A stretch of 59,630 bases of DNA from Acidobacteriaceae bacterium (GTDB lineage: Bacteria; Acidobacteriota; Terriglobia; Terriglobales; Acidobacteriaceae). Under the pieces are notes generated by a model that was not told the DNA's origin, did no database searches, and worked only from the letters and a program-made list of their open reading frames with translations. This document shows positions 9,940 to 19,835 of the stretch, piece by piece. A program made the translations under genes and the position numbers. How positions within the stretch are numbered: the stretch's first letter is position 1; every line of letters begins with the position of its first letter. The stretch covers positions 1-59,630 of the forward strand of contig JASHOC010000139.1 in NCBI GenBank assembly GCA_030041305.1, in the 5' to 3' direction.

Positions 9940-12101
9940 CCATTCGCACCGAGTTCGAACGCGAGTTCTTTGATGGCGGCGCCTGGAATCCCTCCGGCGT
10001 CCTCGAGGTCGATCGCCGCGACTTCCTCAAACTCTTCGGCGGCGGCCTTTTTGTCGGCCTCGCCGCCAGGTCGGCGTGGACGCAGGAGGCCGGCCGGACC
10101 TTCGGCAGCCACGAACTGCCCAAGGATCTAAGCGCCTGGCTGCACATCGCCGCTGACGGACGAGTCAAGGTTTTTACCGGCAAGGTGGAAGTCGGCCAGA
10201 ACATCCGCACCTCGCTCGCCCAGCAAGTCGCCGAAGAGCTGCGCGCGCCCTTTGACTGCGTCGAAATGATCATGGGCGACACCGCTCTCACGCCCTGGGA
10301 CATGGGCACCTTCGGCAGCCGCACCACCCCCACCATGGGCCCCGAGTTGCGCACCATGGCCGCGGCCGCCCGCGAAATGCTATTGGAAGAAGCCGGCCGC
10401 CGATGCCATGTGAAGCCGTCAATGCTCACCGCCGCCGACGGCAAGGTGACCGATCCCCGCTCCGGCCAGTCGCTCAGCTACGGCGAACTCACACACGGCG
10501 AGAAGCTGGTCAAGATCGTCTCCGGCGATGAGAGCCTTACGCCTGCATCCGACTGGAAAACCGCCGGGACCGCCGTCCCCAAGGTCGACGGCCGCGACTT
10601 CGTCACCGGCAAGCACGTTTACCCCTCCGACATCGTCCGTCCCGGGATGCTTTTCGGAGCCGTGCTGCGGCCCGAGGGCTTCAACGCCACCCTTGTTTCG
10701 CTCGACGCCTCCGCAGCCGAGAAAATTCCCGGCGTCGAAGTGGTGCGCGACGGCGATTTCACCGGCGTGGTCGCGCCCGACGCCTTCACCGCCAAGAGCG
10801 CCCTCGCCGCTATCCAGGCCAAGTGGAATGTCCCCGCTCAGCCCTCCAACCGCGAACTCTTCGCAGTACTCAAAAAGCAGCCTCACGACGGGGACAATGA
10901 CACCCAACAGCACATCGTCGGCTCGGTGACCCACGCTCTCGCTGCCGCCGACCTGAAGCTCGAAGAACAATACACCATCCAGTACATCGCCCATACGCCG
11001 CTCGAGCCGCGCGCCGCCGTGGCGGAGTGGAACGGCGATGCGCTCACTGTCTGGACCGGAACCCAGCGCCCCTTTGGCGTGCGCGACGAACTGACCCAGG
11101 CATTCAATCTTCCCGCCGACCGGGTGCGCGTCATCCAGCCTGACATGGGCAGCGGTTACGGCGGCAAGCATACCGGCGAAGCCGCGGTGGAAGCGGCTCG
11201 CCTGGCCAAAGCCGCGGGCAAACCCGTCAAGCTCGAGTGGACCCGCCAGGAAGAGTTCACCTGGGCCTACTTCCGCCCCGCCGGCCTCATCGAGATTCGC
11301 GCCGGCGCGCGCCGTGACGGAACCTTGGCCGCGTGGGAATATCACAATTACAACTCGGGCGGCGCCGGCATCGGCATGCCCTACGACGCGCCCAATCAGC
11401 TTATTCAGTACCACCCCTCCGATTCGCCTCTCCGGCAAGGCTCGTACCGCTCGCTGGCCGCCACCGCCAACAATTTCGCTCGCGAGTCGGCAATGGACGG
11501 CCTGGCCCACGCCGCCGGCATCGATCCGCTCGCCTTCCGCATGAAAAACCTCTCCGATCCGCGTCTCCGCGCCGTCTTTGAGGCCGTCGCCGATAAATTC
11601 GACTGGGGCCGCACCAAGTCCGCGCCCGACTGCGGATTCGGCATCGCCGGTGGAACCGAAAAGGGCGGCTATGTGGCCACTTGCGCGGAGGTCGAAATCG
11701 ATCCCGCCACCAAAAAACTCCGCATCCGCCGCGTCGTGCAGGCATGGGAATCCGGCGCCGTTGTCAATCCCGACGGCTTGCGCAACCAGATGACCGGGGC
11801 CGTCGTCCAAGCCATCGGCGGCGCTCTTTTCGAGCAGATTCTGTTCGCCAACGGCCGCATTCTCAATCCGCTCTTGGCCGACTATCGCCTGCCCCGCTTC
11901 AGCGATGCGCCGCACGTCGAGATCGTGCTCGTCGACCGCAAAGATCTGCCCTCGGCAGGCGCCGGCGAAATCGGCCTGATTGGCCTTGCGCCCGCCGTCG
12001 GCAATGCCCTTTTCGCCGCCACCGGAACGCGTCTCCGGTCCATGCCCATGGCGCCGCGCACGCCCGCGCCCGGCCAATCCCAGCCTGCTTTCCGTTGCTG
12101 A
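9936..12101 (+). CDS. Molybdenum hydroxylase large subunit, Moco-binding (IorB/aldehyde dehydrogenase-like)
   Basis: The 721-residue protein has an internal Tat signal (DRRDFLKLFGGG, near residues 26-37), as in membrane-associated IorB-type enzymes. Moco-domain motifs include QPDMGSGYGGKHTGEA, YRSLAATANNFARESAMD and, near the end, GAGEIGLIGLAPAVGNA with the likely catalytic Glu. No FAD subunit gene follows, so this is the two-subunit type that usually hands electrons to a cytochrome or quinone. The substrate (aldehyde or N-heterocycle) is not evident. The small subunit lacks its own signal, implying co-export. Confidence 0.88.
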   Translation: MTIRTEFEREFFDGGAWNPSGVLEVDRRDFLKLFGGGLFVGLAARSAWTQEAGRTFGSHELPKDLSAWLHIAADGRVKVFTGKVEVGQNIRTSLAQQVAEELRAPFDCVEMIMGDTALTPWDMGTFGSRTTPTMGPELRTMAAAAREMLLEEAGRRCHVKPSMLTAADGKVTDPRSGQSLSYGELTHGEKLVKIVSGDESLTPASDWKTAGTAVPKVDGRDFVTGKHVYPSDIVRPGMLFGAVLRPEGFNATLVSLDASAAEKIPGVEVVRDGDFTGVVAPDAFTAKSALAAIQAKWNVPAQPSNRELFAVLKKQPHDGDNDTQQHIVGSVTHALAAADLKLEEQYTIQYIAHTPLEPRAAVAEWNGDALTVWTGTQRPFGVRDELTQAFNLPADRVRVIQPDMGSGYGGKHTGEAAVEAARLAKAAGKPVKLEWTRQEEFTWAYFRPAGLIEIRAGARRDGTLAAWEYHNYNSGGAGIGMPYDAPNQLIQYHPSDSPLRQGSYRSLAATANNFARESAMDGLAHAAGIDPLAFRMKNLSDPRLRAVFEAVADKFDWGRTKSAPDCGFGIAGGTEKGGYVATCAEVEIDPATKKLRIRRVVQAWESGAVVNPDGLRNQMTGAVVQAIGGALFEQILFANGRILNPLLADYRLPRFSDAPHVEIVLVDRKDLPSAGAGEIGLIGLAPAVGNALFAATGTRLRSMPMAPRTPAPGQSQPAFRC

Positions 12102-12170
12102 CGCGCCTTCGCGCCACGCGGGCATATATTGCATGTCCCCGAACCCGACCCGGTATATCCTGTTCTGAAC

Positions 12171-13865
12171 ATGGAGCGCAGCCCGGGCAACCTCGTACTC
12201 TGGCTGTTCGACCCGCGCCACGGCCCGCGTGGCCGGCTCATTCCGCGCTGGATTTTTCTGCGCGCCCTCGCCCTCATCTACTTCTCGGCGTTCTATTCCC
12301 TCCTGGTCCAGATCCGCGGCCTCATCGGTCCTGAAGGCATTCTCCCCGCCCGCGATTATCTCTCCGCCGTTGCCGAGCAACTGGGCCTCGCCCGCTACTG
12401 GTACGCGCCCTCGCTCTACTGGATTTCCTCCAGCGCCACCATGCTGATGGCGCTCACCTGGATCGGCCTCGCCGCATCCGTAGTCGCCTTCTTCAACCTA
12501 TGGCCGCGGCTCTGCTTCTTTGTCTGCTTCATTTGCTTTCTCTCCTTTGTCGGCGCTTCCGGCGTCTTTTCCGGCTACCAGTCGGATGGCATGTTGCTCG
12601 AGGCCGGTTTTCTTGCCCTCTTTTTCACGCCGCCGGGCCTCAATCCCGGTTGGGGCGCCACCCACCCGCCCATCCGGACCAGCCTGTTCCTCTTGCAGTG
12701 GGAGTGGTTCCGCATCTACTTCGAATCGGGCCTCGTCAAGCTTCTCAGCGGCGACCAGGAATGGCGCAACTTCACTGCCATGGACGAGTACTACCAGAAC
12801 GGCCCCTTGCCCACCTGGATCGGCTGGTACGTCCAGCATTTTCCTCACTGGTTCCAGGCCGCCACCGTCGCCGGCACCCTCGCTCTCGAGCTCGGCATCG
12901 TCTTCATGCTCTTTTTCCCACGCCGCGTGCGCCTCATCTGCTTCTTCATCGTTACCCCGTGGGAGATCGGCGTCATTCTCACCGCCAATTACACTTTCCT
13001 GAATTACCTCGTCCTCGCGCTGGGTTTCCTGCTGCTCGACGACAGATTCCTCCTCCGCCTTGTGCCCACGCGCTTCCGCCCGCACGAGCCGGAGTCTTCC
13101 CCGGAGCCGGCATTAGGCCGCGAGAAACTCCCGCTGTCCATCGTCTCCGTCGGCGAAGCCGACGGAGCCACAGCCGACATCGGTCTCCTCGAAAGCCTGC
13201 GCAAAACCCGCGAGCCGAAATCCTTTCCGCGCACTTTGCGCAAAGCCTGGGACACCGCGCGCCTCGCGCTCGCCGCTCTGCTTCTCACCTGGGTCGCTTA
13301 CGACACCACTGCGGAGCTCATCGGCATTCCCTTCGGCGGCATTCCGCTGCCCACCGGACCCGTCGCAGCCCTCGAGCCCTTTCGCATCGCCAACCAGTAC
13401 GGCCTCTTCGCCGTCATGACGCGCGGCCGCTACGAAATCGAGTTTCAAGGCTCCGACGATGGCAACAACTGGATCGCCTACCCCTTCCGCAATAAGCCCC
13501 AAGCGCTCAACCAGTCTCCCGGCATCTACGCGCCCTATCAGCCGCGCTTTGATTGGAACCTTTGGTTCGCTTCGCTCGGCGACTGGCGCCAGAACAATAT
13601 CGTTCCCCTCACTGAAGAGCGCCTGCTCGTCAACGATTCCGCCGCACTGGCCCTCTTCAAGAGCAATCCCTTTCCACAAATCCCCCCGCGCTACGTTCGC
13701 GCGGTCCTTTGGCAATATTGGTTCACCACCTTGGCCGAGAAGCGCAGCACCGGCGACTGGTGGCGCCGCGCATATATCGGCCTGTACGCGCCCGAGCTCA
13801 CCCTGGGGCCGGATGGCAAATTCGCGGCCGTCGAATGGCCTCCCGAGCTTCCTCCGCACGACTGA
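12171..13865 (+). CDS. Lipase maturation factor (LMF1)-like integral membrane protein
   Basis: The 564-residue protein has many hydrophobic segments in its first 340 residues and a C-terminal soluble domain. Motifs QIRGLIGPEGILPA, FSGYQSDGMLLEAGFL, QWEWFRIYFESGLVKL, and DGNNWIAYPFRNKP in the C-terminal part match the lipase maturation factor family (PF06762), which in animals assists folding of secreted lipases in the ER; the bacterial role is unknown. Start at 12171 (MERSPGNLVLWLF) is the last ATG before conserved sequence. The next gene begins 36 nt after the stop on the same strand, so the two may form an operon. Confidence 0.85.
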   Translation: MERSPGNLVLWLFDPRHGPRGRLIPRWIFLRALALIYFSAFYSLLVQIRGLIGPEGILPARDYLSAVAEQLGLARYWYAPSLYWISSSATMLMALTWIGLAASVVAFFNLWPRLCFFVCFICFLSFVGASGVFSGYQSDGMLLEAGFLALFFTPPGLNPGWGATHPPIRTSLFLLQWEWFRIYFESGLVKLLSGDQEWRNFTAMDEYYQNGPLPTWIGWYVQHFPHWFQAATVAGTLALELGIVFMLFFPRRVRLICFFIVTPWEIGVILTANYTFLNYLVLALGFLLLDDRFLLRLVPTRFRPHEPESSPEPALGREKLPLSIVSVGEADGATADIGLLESLRKTREPKSFPRTLRKAWDTARLALAALLLTWVAYDTTAELIGIPFGGIPLPTGPVAALEPFRIANQYGLFAVMTRGRYEIEFQGSDDGNNWIAYPFRNKPQALNQSPGIYAPYQPRFDWNLWFASLGDWRQNNIVPLTEERLLVNDSAALALFKSNPFPQIPPRYVRAVLWQYWFTTLAEKRSTGDWWRRAYIGLYAPELTLGPDGKFAAVEWPPELPPHD

Positions 13866-13901
13866 CCACATGATCGACCCGGCCCTTTGCTGAAGATTGC
13901 C

Positions 13902-15326
13902 ATGAAACGCGCCTACGTCATCGGTTCCGGACCCAACGGCCTCGCCGCCGCCATCGTGCTCGCGCAAGCCGGCCTCCGCGTCGAAGTCTTCGAGGCCGAA
14001 GCCGAGCCTGGCGGCGCGGCGCGCACCCTCCCGCTCACCCTCCCAGGTTTTCTCCACGATTTCGGCTCCGCCGTCCATCCTCTCGCCGCCGGCTCGCCGT
14101 TTTTCTCCTCCCTCCCGCTCGCGGACTACGGCCTCGAGTGGGTCCACGGCGATGCGCCCCTCGCGCATCCTCTCGACGATGGAACCGCCGTTGTCGTCGA
14201 GCGTGACCTCGCCCTAGCCGAAAACGCGTTCGGCGCGGATGGCCCGGCCTGGCGAAATCTGGTTCAGCCCGCCGTCGAGCACTGGCAGGAATTCGCCCAA
14301 GACCTTCTGGCCCCGCCGCTTCAGATCCCGCATCATCCTTTGCAGATGGCCCGTTTCGGCCTCAACGCCATGCAATCCGCTGAACGGCTCGTTCGCAATC
14401 ACTTCTCCAACCCGCGCACCCGCGCGCTCTTCGCCGGCCTTGCCGCCCACTCCTTTCTCTGTCTCGACGCGCCCCTCACCGCAGGAATCGGGCTGATGTT
14501 CGCCGTCACCCTCCACGCCGTCGGTTGGCCTGTTCCACGCGGCGGCGCCCGCGCCATTCCTCACGCCCTCATCGGCTATCTTGAATCGCTCGGCGGCGTT
14601 GTGCACACCTCGCGCCGCATCGAGGCGCAAACCTTTCGCGATCTCGCCCGTGAAGACGCGCTCTTTCTCTTCGACACTGCGCCACGCCAACTGCTCATCG
14701 TCGCCGGCCACTGGCTCACTCCGGGTTACCGACTCGCGCTTTCGCGCTTCCGGTACGGCCCCGGCGCCTTCAAAATCGACTACGCGCTCTCCGAACCCGT
14801 TCCATGGAAGGCCCCCGAATGCCGCCGCGCCATCACGGTCCATCTCGGCGGCGGGTTCGAGGAGATCGCCGCATCCGAACACGCGATCGACTCCGGTCGC
14901 GAAGCTGAGCATCCCTTCGTACTCATCGCTCAACCCTCGCTCTTCGATCCCGCTCGCGCTCCGCGCGGCAAGCACGTCCTCTGGGCCTATTGCCACATTC
15001 CCAACGGTTCGACCTTCGATATGACCTCGCGCCTCGAGGCGCAGATCGAGCGCTTCGCCCCCGGCTTCCGCGACTGCGTCCTCGCGCGCCATTTCTCCCC
15101 GCCCGCCACGCTCGAAGCCATGGACGCGAACCTCATTGGCGGCGACGTTGAGGGCGGAGCGATGACCCTCCGCCAAGTCCTCCTCCGGCCCACGCTGCGC
15201 CACTACGCCACCAGCACGCGCAATATCTATCTCTGCTCCGCTTCCACCCCACCCGGCGGCGGCGTTCACGGCATGTGCGGCTATCACGCTGCCGTGCAGG
15301 CGCTGCGCCGCGTCGGCGCGTCATAA
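13902..15326 (+). CDS. Phytoene desaturase (CrtI)-like FAD-dependent oxidoreductase
   Basis: The 474-residue protein opens with a dinucleotide-binding fold ([20 protein letters not shown], then [17 protein letters not shown]) and ends with [20 protein letters not shown], which matches the C-terminal FAD contact of CrtI/NAD(P)-FAD oxidoreductases. It is of the broad phytoene dehydrogenase-related family. No carotenoid genes are nearby, so carotenoid synthesis should not be assumed. A start at 13887 (MLKIAMKR) is an alternative; ATG 13902 (MKRAYVIG) is the more typical beginning. Confidence 0.82.
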   Translation: MKRAYVIGSGPNGLAAAIVLAQAGLRVEVFEAEAEPGGAARTLPLTLPGFLHDFGSAVHPLAAGSPFFSSLPLADYGLEWVHGDAPLAHPLDDGTAVVVERDLALAENAFGADGPAWRNLVQPAVEHWQEFAQDLLAPPLQIPHHPLQMARFGLNAMQSAERLVRNHFSNPRTRALFAGLAAHSFLCLDAPLTAGIGLMFAVTLHAVGWPVPRGGARAIPHALIGYLESLGGVVHTSRRIEAQTFRDLAREDALFLFDTAPRQLLIVAGHWLTPGYRLALSRFRYGPGAFKIDYALSEPVPWKAPECRRAITVHLGGGFEEIAASEHAIDSGREAEHPFVLIAQPSLFDPARAPRGKHVLWAYCHIPNGSTFDMTSRLEAQIERFAPGFRDCVLARHFSPPATLEAMDANLIGGDVEGGAMTLRQVLLRPTLRHYATSTRNIYLCSASTPPGGGVHGMCGYHAAVQALRRVGAS

Positions 15327-15447
15327 AAACAGCGCCTTTCGAGCCCAGTCCCCGCTCAGCGGCCTATATACGATGACCTATACTGATCTCAAGATCGCGT
15401 TGGGATTTCCGCCTGCGCGTTTGCGGTTTTGGAGGTGGGGTTTTCCA

Positions 15448-15996
15448 GTGAAAAAGAAATCGCCGATCCGCTCCACCACCGTCATCTGCGTGCGCCGTGA
15501 CGGCCAGGTCATCATGGCCGCCGACGGCCAGGTTACGCTGGGCGATCACGTGCTCAAGCACTCGGCCAAGAAAATCCGCCGCCTCTTTCAGGACAAGATT
15601 CTCGCCGGTTTCGCCGGTTCCACCGCGGACGCCTTCAACCTCTTCGGCCGCTTTGAAACGAAGCTCGAACAGCACGCCGGCAATCTCAATCGTGCCGCCG
15701 TCGAGCTCGCCAAAGACTGGCGCACCGATAAAATGTTGCGCAACCTTGAAGCCCTGCTTCTGGTCGCGGACAAATCTCAGACCTTTTTGATCTCCGGCTC
15801 AGGCGATGTCATCGATCCCGATGAGTCCTTCGCCGCCATCGGCTCCGGCGGCAGCTACGCCACCGCCGCCGCCCGCGCGCTCATGGAGAACACCGAATTA
15901 AGCGCCCGCGAAATCGCCGAAAAAGCCATGAAGATCGCCGGCGAAATCTGCATCTACACCAATGACCACGTGACCATCGAGGAGCTAAAGAGTTAG
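15448..15996 (+). CDS. hslV: HslV, ATP-dependent protease proteolytic subunit
   Basis: The 182-residue protein is HslV (ClpQ), the threonine peptidase of the HslVU protease. The catalytic Thr lies in the pair TTV at residues 10-11 after a short propeptide, followed by [28 protein letters not shown] and [16 protein letters not shown] chose GTG 15448 because GGAGGT lies 11 nt upstream and homologs begin close to the Thr; an ATG at 15373 would add 25 nonconserved residues. Its partner hslU lies 1 kb downstream, separated by three small genes, which is unusual. Confidence 0.93.
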   Translation: MKKKSPIRSTTVICVRRDGQVIMAADGQVTLGDHVLKHSAKKIRRLFQDKILAGFAGSTADAFNLFGRFETKLEQHAGNLNRAAVELAKDWRTDKMLRNLEALLLVADKSQTFLISGSGDVIDPDESFAAIGSGGSYATAAARALMENTELSAREIAEKAMKIAGEICIYTNDHVTIEELKS

Positions 15997-16005
15997 GAGC
16001 ACGAG

Positions 16006-16284
16006 ATGGGCCTAACGTCTTTTCTTCGCGAAGCGATCGACTGTTACATTGCCGACAGCGAAGTCGCTTGGAGTCAAATCGGTAGTGCGCTCTCCCAAAT
16101 TGAATCTGAAAAGGGGCCGTCGACCATCGAGGAAGACCGACAAGCCGAGGCGACGAGCGAGGAAATCACCAGCCAGGAGCTGCGTGATCGCTTCCTCGAG
16201 CAGCGCAACGAGTCTCGAGAGAAGGCCGGGAAATTCGAGCCCACTTCCAGACCGCTGAAATCGCCCTATAGCTCTCCCATATAG
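16006..16284 (+). CDS. Hypothetical small protein between hslV and the toxin-antitoxin pair
   Basis: I do not recognise this 92-residue protein. It is hydrophilic and Glu/Ser-rich with likely helices (SQELRDRFLEQRNESREKAG) and no cysteine cluster or membrane segment. AGGAG lies 5 nt before the ATG, overlapping the end of hslV, which supports translation. The gene ends inside the AT-rich region upstream of the antitoxin. It might be an orphaned or decayed partner of the TA module, but that is inference. Confidence 0.5.
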   Translation: MGLTSFLREAIDCYIADSEVAWSQIGSALSQIESEKGPSTIEEDRQAEATSEEITSQELRDRFLEQRNESREKAGKFEPTSRPLKSPYSSPI

Positions 16285-16308
16285 TTTGATATATACTGAT
16301 CGATATAG
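16267..16308 (+). promoter_or_regulatory. Probable promoter/operator of the toxin-antitoxin pair
   Basis: TATAG or TATAC occurs at 16267, 16280, 16292 and 16304, that is at 12-13 bp steps, in an otherwise GC-rich region. TATACT (16292-16297) would serve as a -10 box about 28 bp before the antitoxin ATG. Ribbon-helix-helix antitoxins usually bind such short tandem sites to autoregulate; that role is inferred. Confidence 0.4.
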
Positions 16309-16324
16309 CGCGAACGGAGACCTG

Positions 16325-16639
16325 ATGACGACAACCCGAGTCCGCAAAATCGCTTCCGCCGCCGCGCCCAAACGCCGCGCAGCCAAGCCCGCCAAAAAAC
16401 GCGTCCTCATTGAGTTTCCCGCTGCAGGCCTGCGCCGCGCCGACGATGCAGCACGCGCCGCGGGTGTCAGCCGCAGCGAGTTCATCCGTGCTGCGGTCGA
16501 GCGGCAGCTTGAGGCAAGAGACGCCGAGGAGTTCGAACGCGAACTGGAAGAAGCTTACAAGGCGAACGCCGCATTCAATCTTCAAATTCTCAAAGAATTC
16601 GAGCATGTTGATCGCGAGACCTGGGAGAAGATTCCGTGA
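16325..16639 (+). CDS. Ribbon-helix-helix antitoxin (MazE/CopG type)
   Basis: The 104-residue protein has a basic N-terminus (KIASAAAPKRRAAKPAKKR) and a ribbon-helix-helix motif (RVLIEFPAAGLRRADDAA, then GVSRSEFIRAAVERQL). The acidic C-terminal tail is suited to wrap the toxin. GGAG lies 5 nt before ATG 16325. Its stop overlaps the toxin start in the sequence GTGA. Together they form a type II toxin-antitoxin module located inside the hslV-hslU interval. Confidence 0.82.
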   Translation: MTTTRVRKIASAAAPKRRAAKPAKKRVLIEFPAAGLRRADDAARAAGVSRSEFIRAAVERQLEARDAEEFERELEEAYKANAAFNLQILKEFEHVDRETWEKIP

Positions 16640-17004
16640 CCGGCCGCCCGGTTCGCGGCATGGTCCTCGAAGTCGCGTTAGACCCCGTCCTCGGTCACGA
16701 GCAGGGCCGCTCCCGTCCTTGCGTGGTGGTGCAAAACGACGCTGGCAACCGGTTTTCGTCGATGACCATTGTCGTCCCCCTTACCGACGCAGTGCACCTC
16801 GCCGCGCCATCTCCCATTTATGTCCTCGTGAAAAAAGGCGATGGCGGCATCCGCAAAGACAGCATCGCCCTGACTGACCAAATCCGCGCCGTCGATTTTC
16901 AGCGTGTTGGCCGCTCCTTCGGCGTTCTCTCCCCGGAGACCATGAAAGCGGTGGACCGCGCCCTGCTCATCAGCCTTGGCCTGCCCCACCCTGCCAAATC
17001 CTGA
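16636..17004 (+). CDS. MazF/PemK-family endoribonuclease toxin
   Basis: The 122-residue protein begins with GTG overlapping the antitoxin stop. It shows the MazF fold pattern: VRGMVLEVALDPVLGHEQG, then SRPCVVVQND with the conserved Arg-Pro, TIVVPLT, and KDSIALTDQIRAVD. MazF toxins cleave mRNA at short sequences. hslU starts 20 nt after its stop on the same strand, so the toxin, antitoxin and HslVU genes could be cotranscribed. Confidence 0.88.
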   Translation: MTGRPVRGMVLEVALDPVLGHEQGRSRPCVVVQNDAGNRFSSMTIVVPLTDAVHLAAPSPIYVLVKKGDGGIRKDSIALTDQIRAVDFQRVGRSFGVLSPETMKAVDRALLISLGLPHPAKS

Positions 17005-17024
17005 GAGAATAGAGTGTAGTCTGT

Positions 17025-18527
17025 ATGGCTATCTACCTTCCTGCATCCGCCGAAGAACACGACCTCGCGCTCGATGAGTTGACGCCCCGCGAGATCGTCT
17101 CCGAGCTCGACAAGCATGTCGTCGGCCAAAGGGCCGCCAAGCGCGCCGTCGCGATCGCGTTGCGCAATCGCCAGCGCCGCCAAAAGCTCCCGCCCGATCT
17201 GGCCGAAGACATCATGCCCAAAAACATCATCATGATCGGCCCCACCGGCGTGGGCAAAACCGAGATTGCGCGCCGCCTCGCCAAGCTCACCAACTCGCCC
17301 TTCCTCAAAGTCGAAGCCTCCAAGTTTACCGAGGTCGGCTACGTTGGCCGCGATGTCGAATCCATCGTCCGCGATCTGATCGAAATCGCCATCGATATGG
17401 TGCGCGAAGAGCGCCTCGAAGAAGTCGAAGACCGCGCCGAAATGAACGCCGAAGAACGCCTCCTTGACCTTCTGTTGCCGCCGCCCCCGCCCGCGGCCCA
17501 CGGCCAGGAAGGCCAGCCTGCGCTGCCCGGCCCGGAAAGCCACCAGCGCTCGCGCGAAAAGCTGCGCCAGCAGTTCCGCGAGGGCAAACTCGACGACCGC
17601 ATGGTCGAGCTCGACGTCCGCGAGCGCTCTACGCCCCAATTCGGCATCATCTCCAACCAGAATCTCGAAGACATCGAGATGAACCTCAAAGACATGCTGC
17701 CCAATATTTTCGGCGGCGGCACAAAGCGGCGCAAGATGAAGGTCGGCGACGCCTTCGATTATCTCGTCCAGGAGGAGGAGGGTCGCCTGATCGACATGGA
17801 CTCGGTAAACCGCGCCGCCGTCGAGCGCGTCGAGTCGAACGGCATCGTGTTCCTCGACGAAATCGACAAAATCGCCGGCCGCGAGGGCGGCCACGGCCCC
17901 GACGTCTCTCGTGAAGGCGTCCAGCGCGACATTCTGCCCATCGTCGAGGGCACCACCGTCAACACCCGCTACGGCATGGTGCGCACCGACCACATCCTTT
18001 TCATCGCCGCCGGCGCCTTCCACGTCTCCAAACCCAGCGACCTCATTCCCGAACTCCAAGGCCGTTTTCCCATCCGCGTCGAGCTGCAATCGCTCACCGT
18101 CGATGATTTCCTGCGCATCCTCACCGAGCCCAAATCCTCGCTCACCAAGCAGTACACCGCCCTGCTTGAAACCGAAGGTGTGCGCCTCGAGTTTGCTCCC
18201 GAAGCCTTGCGCGAGATGGCCGAGTTCGCCTTCAAAGTCAACGAGCAAACCGAGAACATCGGCGCCCGCCGCCTGCACACCATCATGGAGCGCGTGCTCG
18301 AAGACGTGAGTTTTCTCGCCCCCGACGTGGTCCGCCGCTCCCCCGACGACAAAGCCGCCGCCACACTCTCGCAAGCCATCCAGAGCGAGTCCACCACCCC
18401 TCTGCCCTACCAGGAGCGCATGACCGCCTCCGGCCCCGAAAAAGTCTTCCTCATCGAAGCCGAGTACGTCAGGCGGATGGTGGCGTCGATTGTCAGAGAC
18501 CAGGACCTCTCGCGCTACATCCTGTAA
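17025..18527 (+). CDS. hslU: HslU, ATPase/unfoldase subunit of HslVU protease
   Basis: The 500-residue AAA+ protein has Walker A GPTGVGKT (72-79), the pore motif [14 protein letters not shown] (GYVG loop), Walker [12 protein letters not shown], and sensor regions in the C-terminal domain. The C-terminus LSRYIL is the tail that docks into HslV. The I-domain (about 115-235) holds a proline-rich stretch ([11 protein letters not shown]) . An extra segment of about 25 residues ([18 protein letters not shown]) sits before the final domain compared with enteric HslU. It follows the toxin gene by 20 nt. Confidence 0.96.
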   Translation: MAIYLPASAEEHDLALDELTPREIVSELDKHVVGQRAAKRAVAIALRNRQRRQKLPPDLAEDIMPKNIIMIGPTGVGKTEIARRLAKLTNSPFLKVEASKFTEVGYVGRDVESIVRDLIEIAIDMVREERLEEVEDRAEMNAEERLLDLLLPPPPPAAHGQEGQPALPGPESHQRSREKLRQQFREGKLDDRMVELDVRERSTPQFGIISNQNLEDIEMNLKDMLPNIFGGGTKRRKMKVGDAFDYLVQEEEGRLIDMDSVNRAAVERVESNGIVFLDEIDKIAGREGGHGPDVSREGVQRDILPIVEGTTVNTRYGMVRTDHILFIAAGAFHVSKPSDLIPELQGRFPIRVELQSLTVDDFLRILTEPKSSLTKQYTALLETEGVRLEFAPEALREMAEFAFKVNEQTENIGARRLHTIMERVLEDVSFLAPDVVRRSPDDKAAATLSQAIQSESTTPLPYQERMTASGPEKVFLIEAEYVRRMVASIVRDQDLSRYIL

Positions 18528-18586
18528 GCCCCTTGTTTGGGCGCCCCACCCCGGGAACCCTCTGGGTGGCGTCTTAGTTTAGCGGC

Positions 18587-18704
18587 TATAGCACTTCTCC
18601 TTCCGCTGTACACCGAAGCCGGGAAGTCAAGTGGCGATTCAATCAATGAATCGCCACCTTCGATTAGAGTCGCAGGGGCTACATGTGAAGGAGAAATGCT
18701 CTAG
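18587..18704 (+). repeat. MITE-like element, family II, intact copy
   Basis: The copy is 118 bp long, the same as family I, and has the same architecture. Outer inverted repeats are AGCACTTCTCCTTC and GAAGGAGAAATGCT (13 of 14 pairs). The inner stem is GTGGCGATTC / GAATCGCCAC with a 7-nt loop. It begins TATAGC, like family I. It lies between hslU and the Sua5 gene. Confidence 0.85.
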
Positions 18705-18764
18705 GGTGGGGAATCGCCGGCGCACGCCGCTTCTCAAGGCGACCCGTTCGCCGAAAATGAACAA

Positions 18765-19835
18765 ATGAAGACCCTGCGGCTGAAGGTCGACCCCGCCCAA
18801 CTCGAAGCGCCCGCGGCTGTCGAAGCCCTCGACCGCGCCGCCGCCATTCTGCGCCTCGGCGGCCTCGTCGCCCTGCCCACTGAGACCGTCTACGGCCTTG
18901 GCGCCAATGCCCTCGATCCTGCCGCCGTCGAACGCATCTTTGCCGCAAAACAACGCCCTGCCTGGGACCCGGTCATTGTTCACGTCGCCCCCCTCGAAAC
19001 CTCGAGCGCCATGCTTGCCGGGTTGGTTGAGGAGGTTCCGCCTCGCGCCCAGCAGCTCATCGACGCCTTTTGGCCCGGGCCCCTTACGCTCTTACTGCCG
19101 CGCACCTGCGCTGTGCCCGATGCGGTCACCGCCGGCCGGCCGCTAGTGGGCGTGCGCATGCCCGCGCACCCGGTGGCGCTCACCCTTATCCGCCGTGCCG
19201 GAATTCCGGTGGCCGCGCCGAGCGCCAACCTCTTCGGCCACACCAGCCCCACCACCGCCACCCACGTCCTCGATGACCTCGACGGCCGCATCGACGCCAT
19301 TCTCGACGCCGGCCCCACCGCGCACGGCCTCGAATCCACAGTTCTCGACCCCTCTTCTAGCCCCATGACCATCTACCGTCCCGGTGCGATCACCGAAGAG
19401 CAAATACGAAAGGTCGCTGGGCCCGTGGGGCTTTTCCACGGCGCCACCGAGGCGCGTAACGTCCCGCCCGAATCTTTGCCTTCTCCCGGAACCAGCCGGC
19501 GCCACTATGCGCCCAAAGCCCGTGTGATTCTGGTTTCCGCGCCGGCCGACTCCTTGGGTGACCGGCTCGCGGAAATCGCATCGCATCGTCCCGGCGAGCA
19601 TTTCGGCGTGATGCTCCCCGCCGGCGTCCACGCACCGCGATCCCGTCTCGCCGGCTGCACCATTTACCCTTGGGGCCAATGGGCCCATCCCGAAACTATG
19701 GCGCGCGCACTCTACGCCGGCTTGCGCGCGCTCGACGCCGCCGGATGCACAGCGATTGTGTGCCCCCTGCCGCCCGGCGAGGGAATCGCCGCCGCTATCC
19801 GCGACCGTTTGCGCAAAGCCGCCCAACCGAAGTGA
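18765..19835 (+). CDS. L-threonylcarbamoyladenylate synthase, Sua5 type
   Basis: The 356-residue protein makes threonylcarbamoyl-AMP for the tRNA t6A modification. The N-terminal YrdC domain shows GGLVALPTETVYGLGANA, KQRPAWDPVIVHV (the K-R-P site), FWPGPLTLLLPR and VRMPAHPVA, then PSANLFGHTSPTTA and STVLD. The linker SPGTSRRHYAPKA leads to the C-terminal Sua5 domain, so it is the two-domain Sua5 form rather than the short TsaC. No clear ribosome-binding site precedes ATG 18765; the start fits the domain boundary. Confidence 0.93.
   Translation: MKTLRLKVDPAQLEAPAAVEALDRAAAILRLGGLVALPTETVYGLGANALDPAAVERIFAAKQRPAWDPVIVHVAPLETSSAMLAGLVEEVPPRAQQLIDAFWPGPLTLLLPRTCAVPDAVTAGRPLVGVRMPAHPVALTLIRRAGIPVAAPSANLFGHTSPTTATHVLDDLDGRIDAILDAGPTAHGLESTVLDPSSSPMTIYRPGAITEEQIRKVAGPVGLFHGATEARNVPPESLPSPGTSRRHYAPKARVILVSAPADSLGDRLAEIASHRPGEHFGVMLPAGVHAPRSRLAGCTIYPWGQWAHPETMARALYAGLRALDAAGCTAIVCPLPPGEGIAAAIRDRLRKAAQPK

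Noticed and set aside
10419-12380. 653-codon open frame on the minus strand
   Set aside because: It lies opposite the molybdenum hydroxylase large subunit, which has clear cofactor motifs. No motif is seen in the antisense frame.
16899-18374. 491-codon open frame on the minus strand
   Set aside because: It is fully antisense to hslU, a well-conserved gene.
18546-18571. CCACCC / GGGTGG hairpin after hslU as terminator
   Set aside because: The position fits, but there is no T-tract and the stem is short with a large loop.
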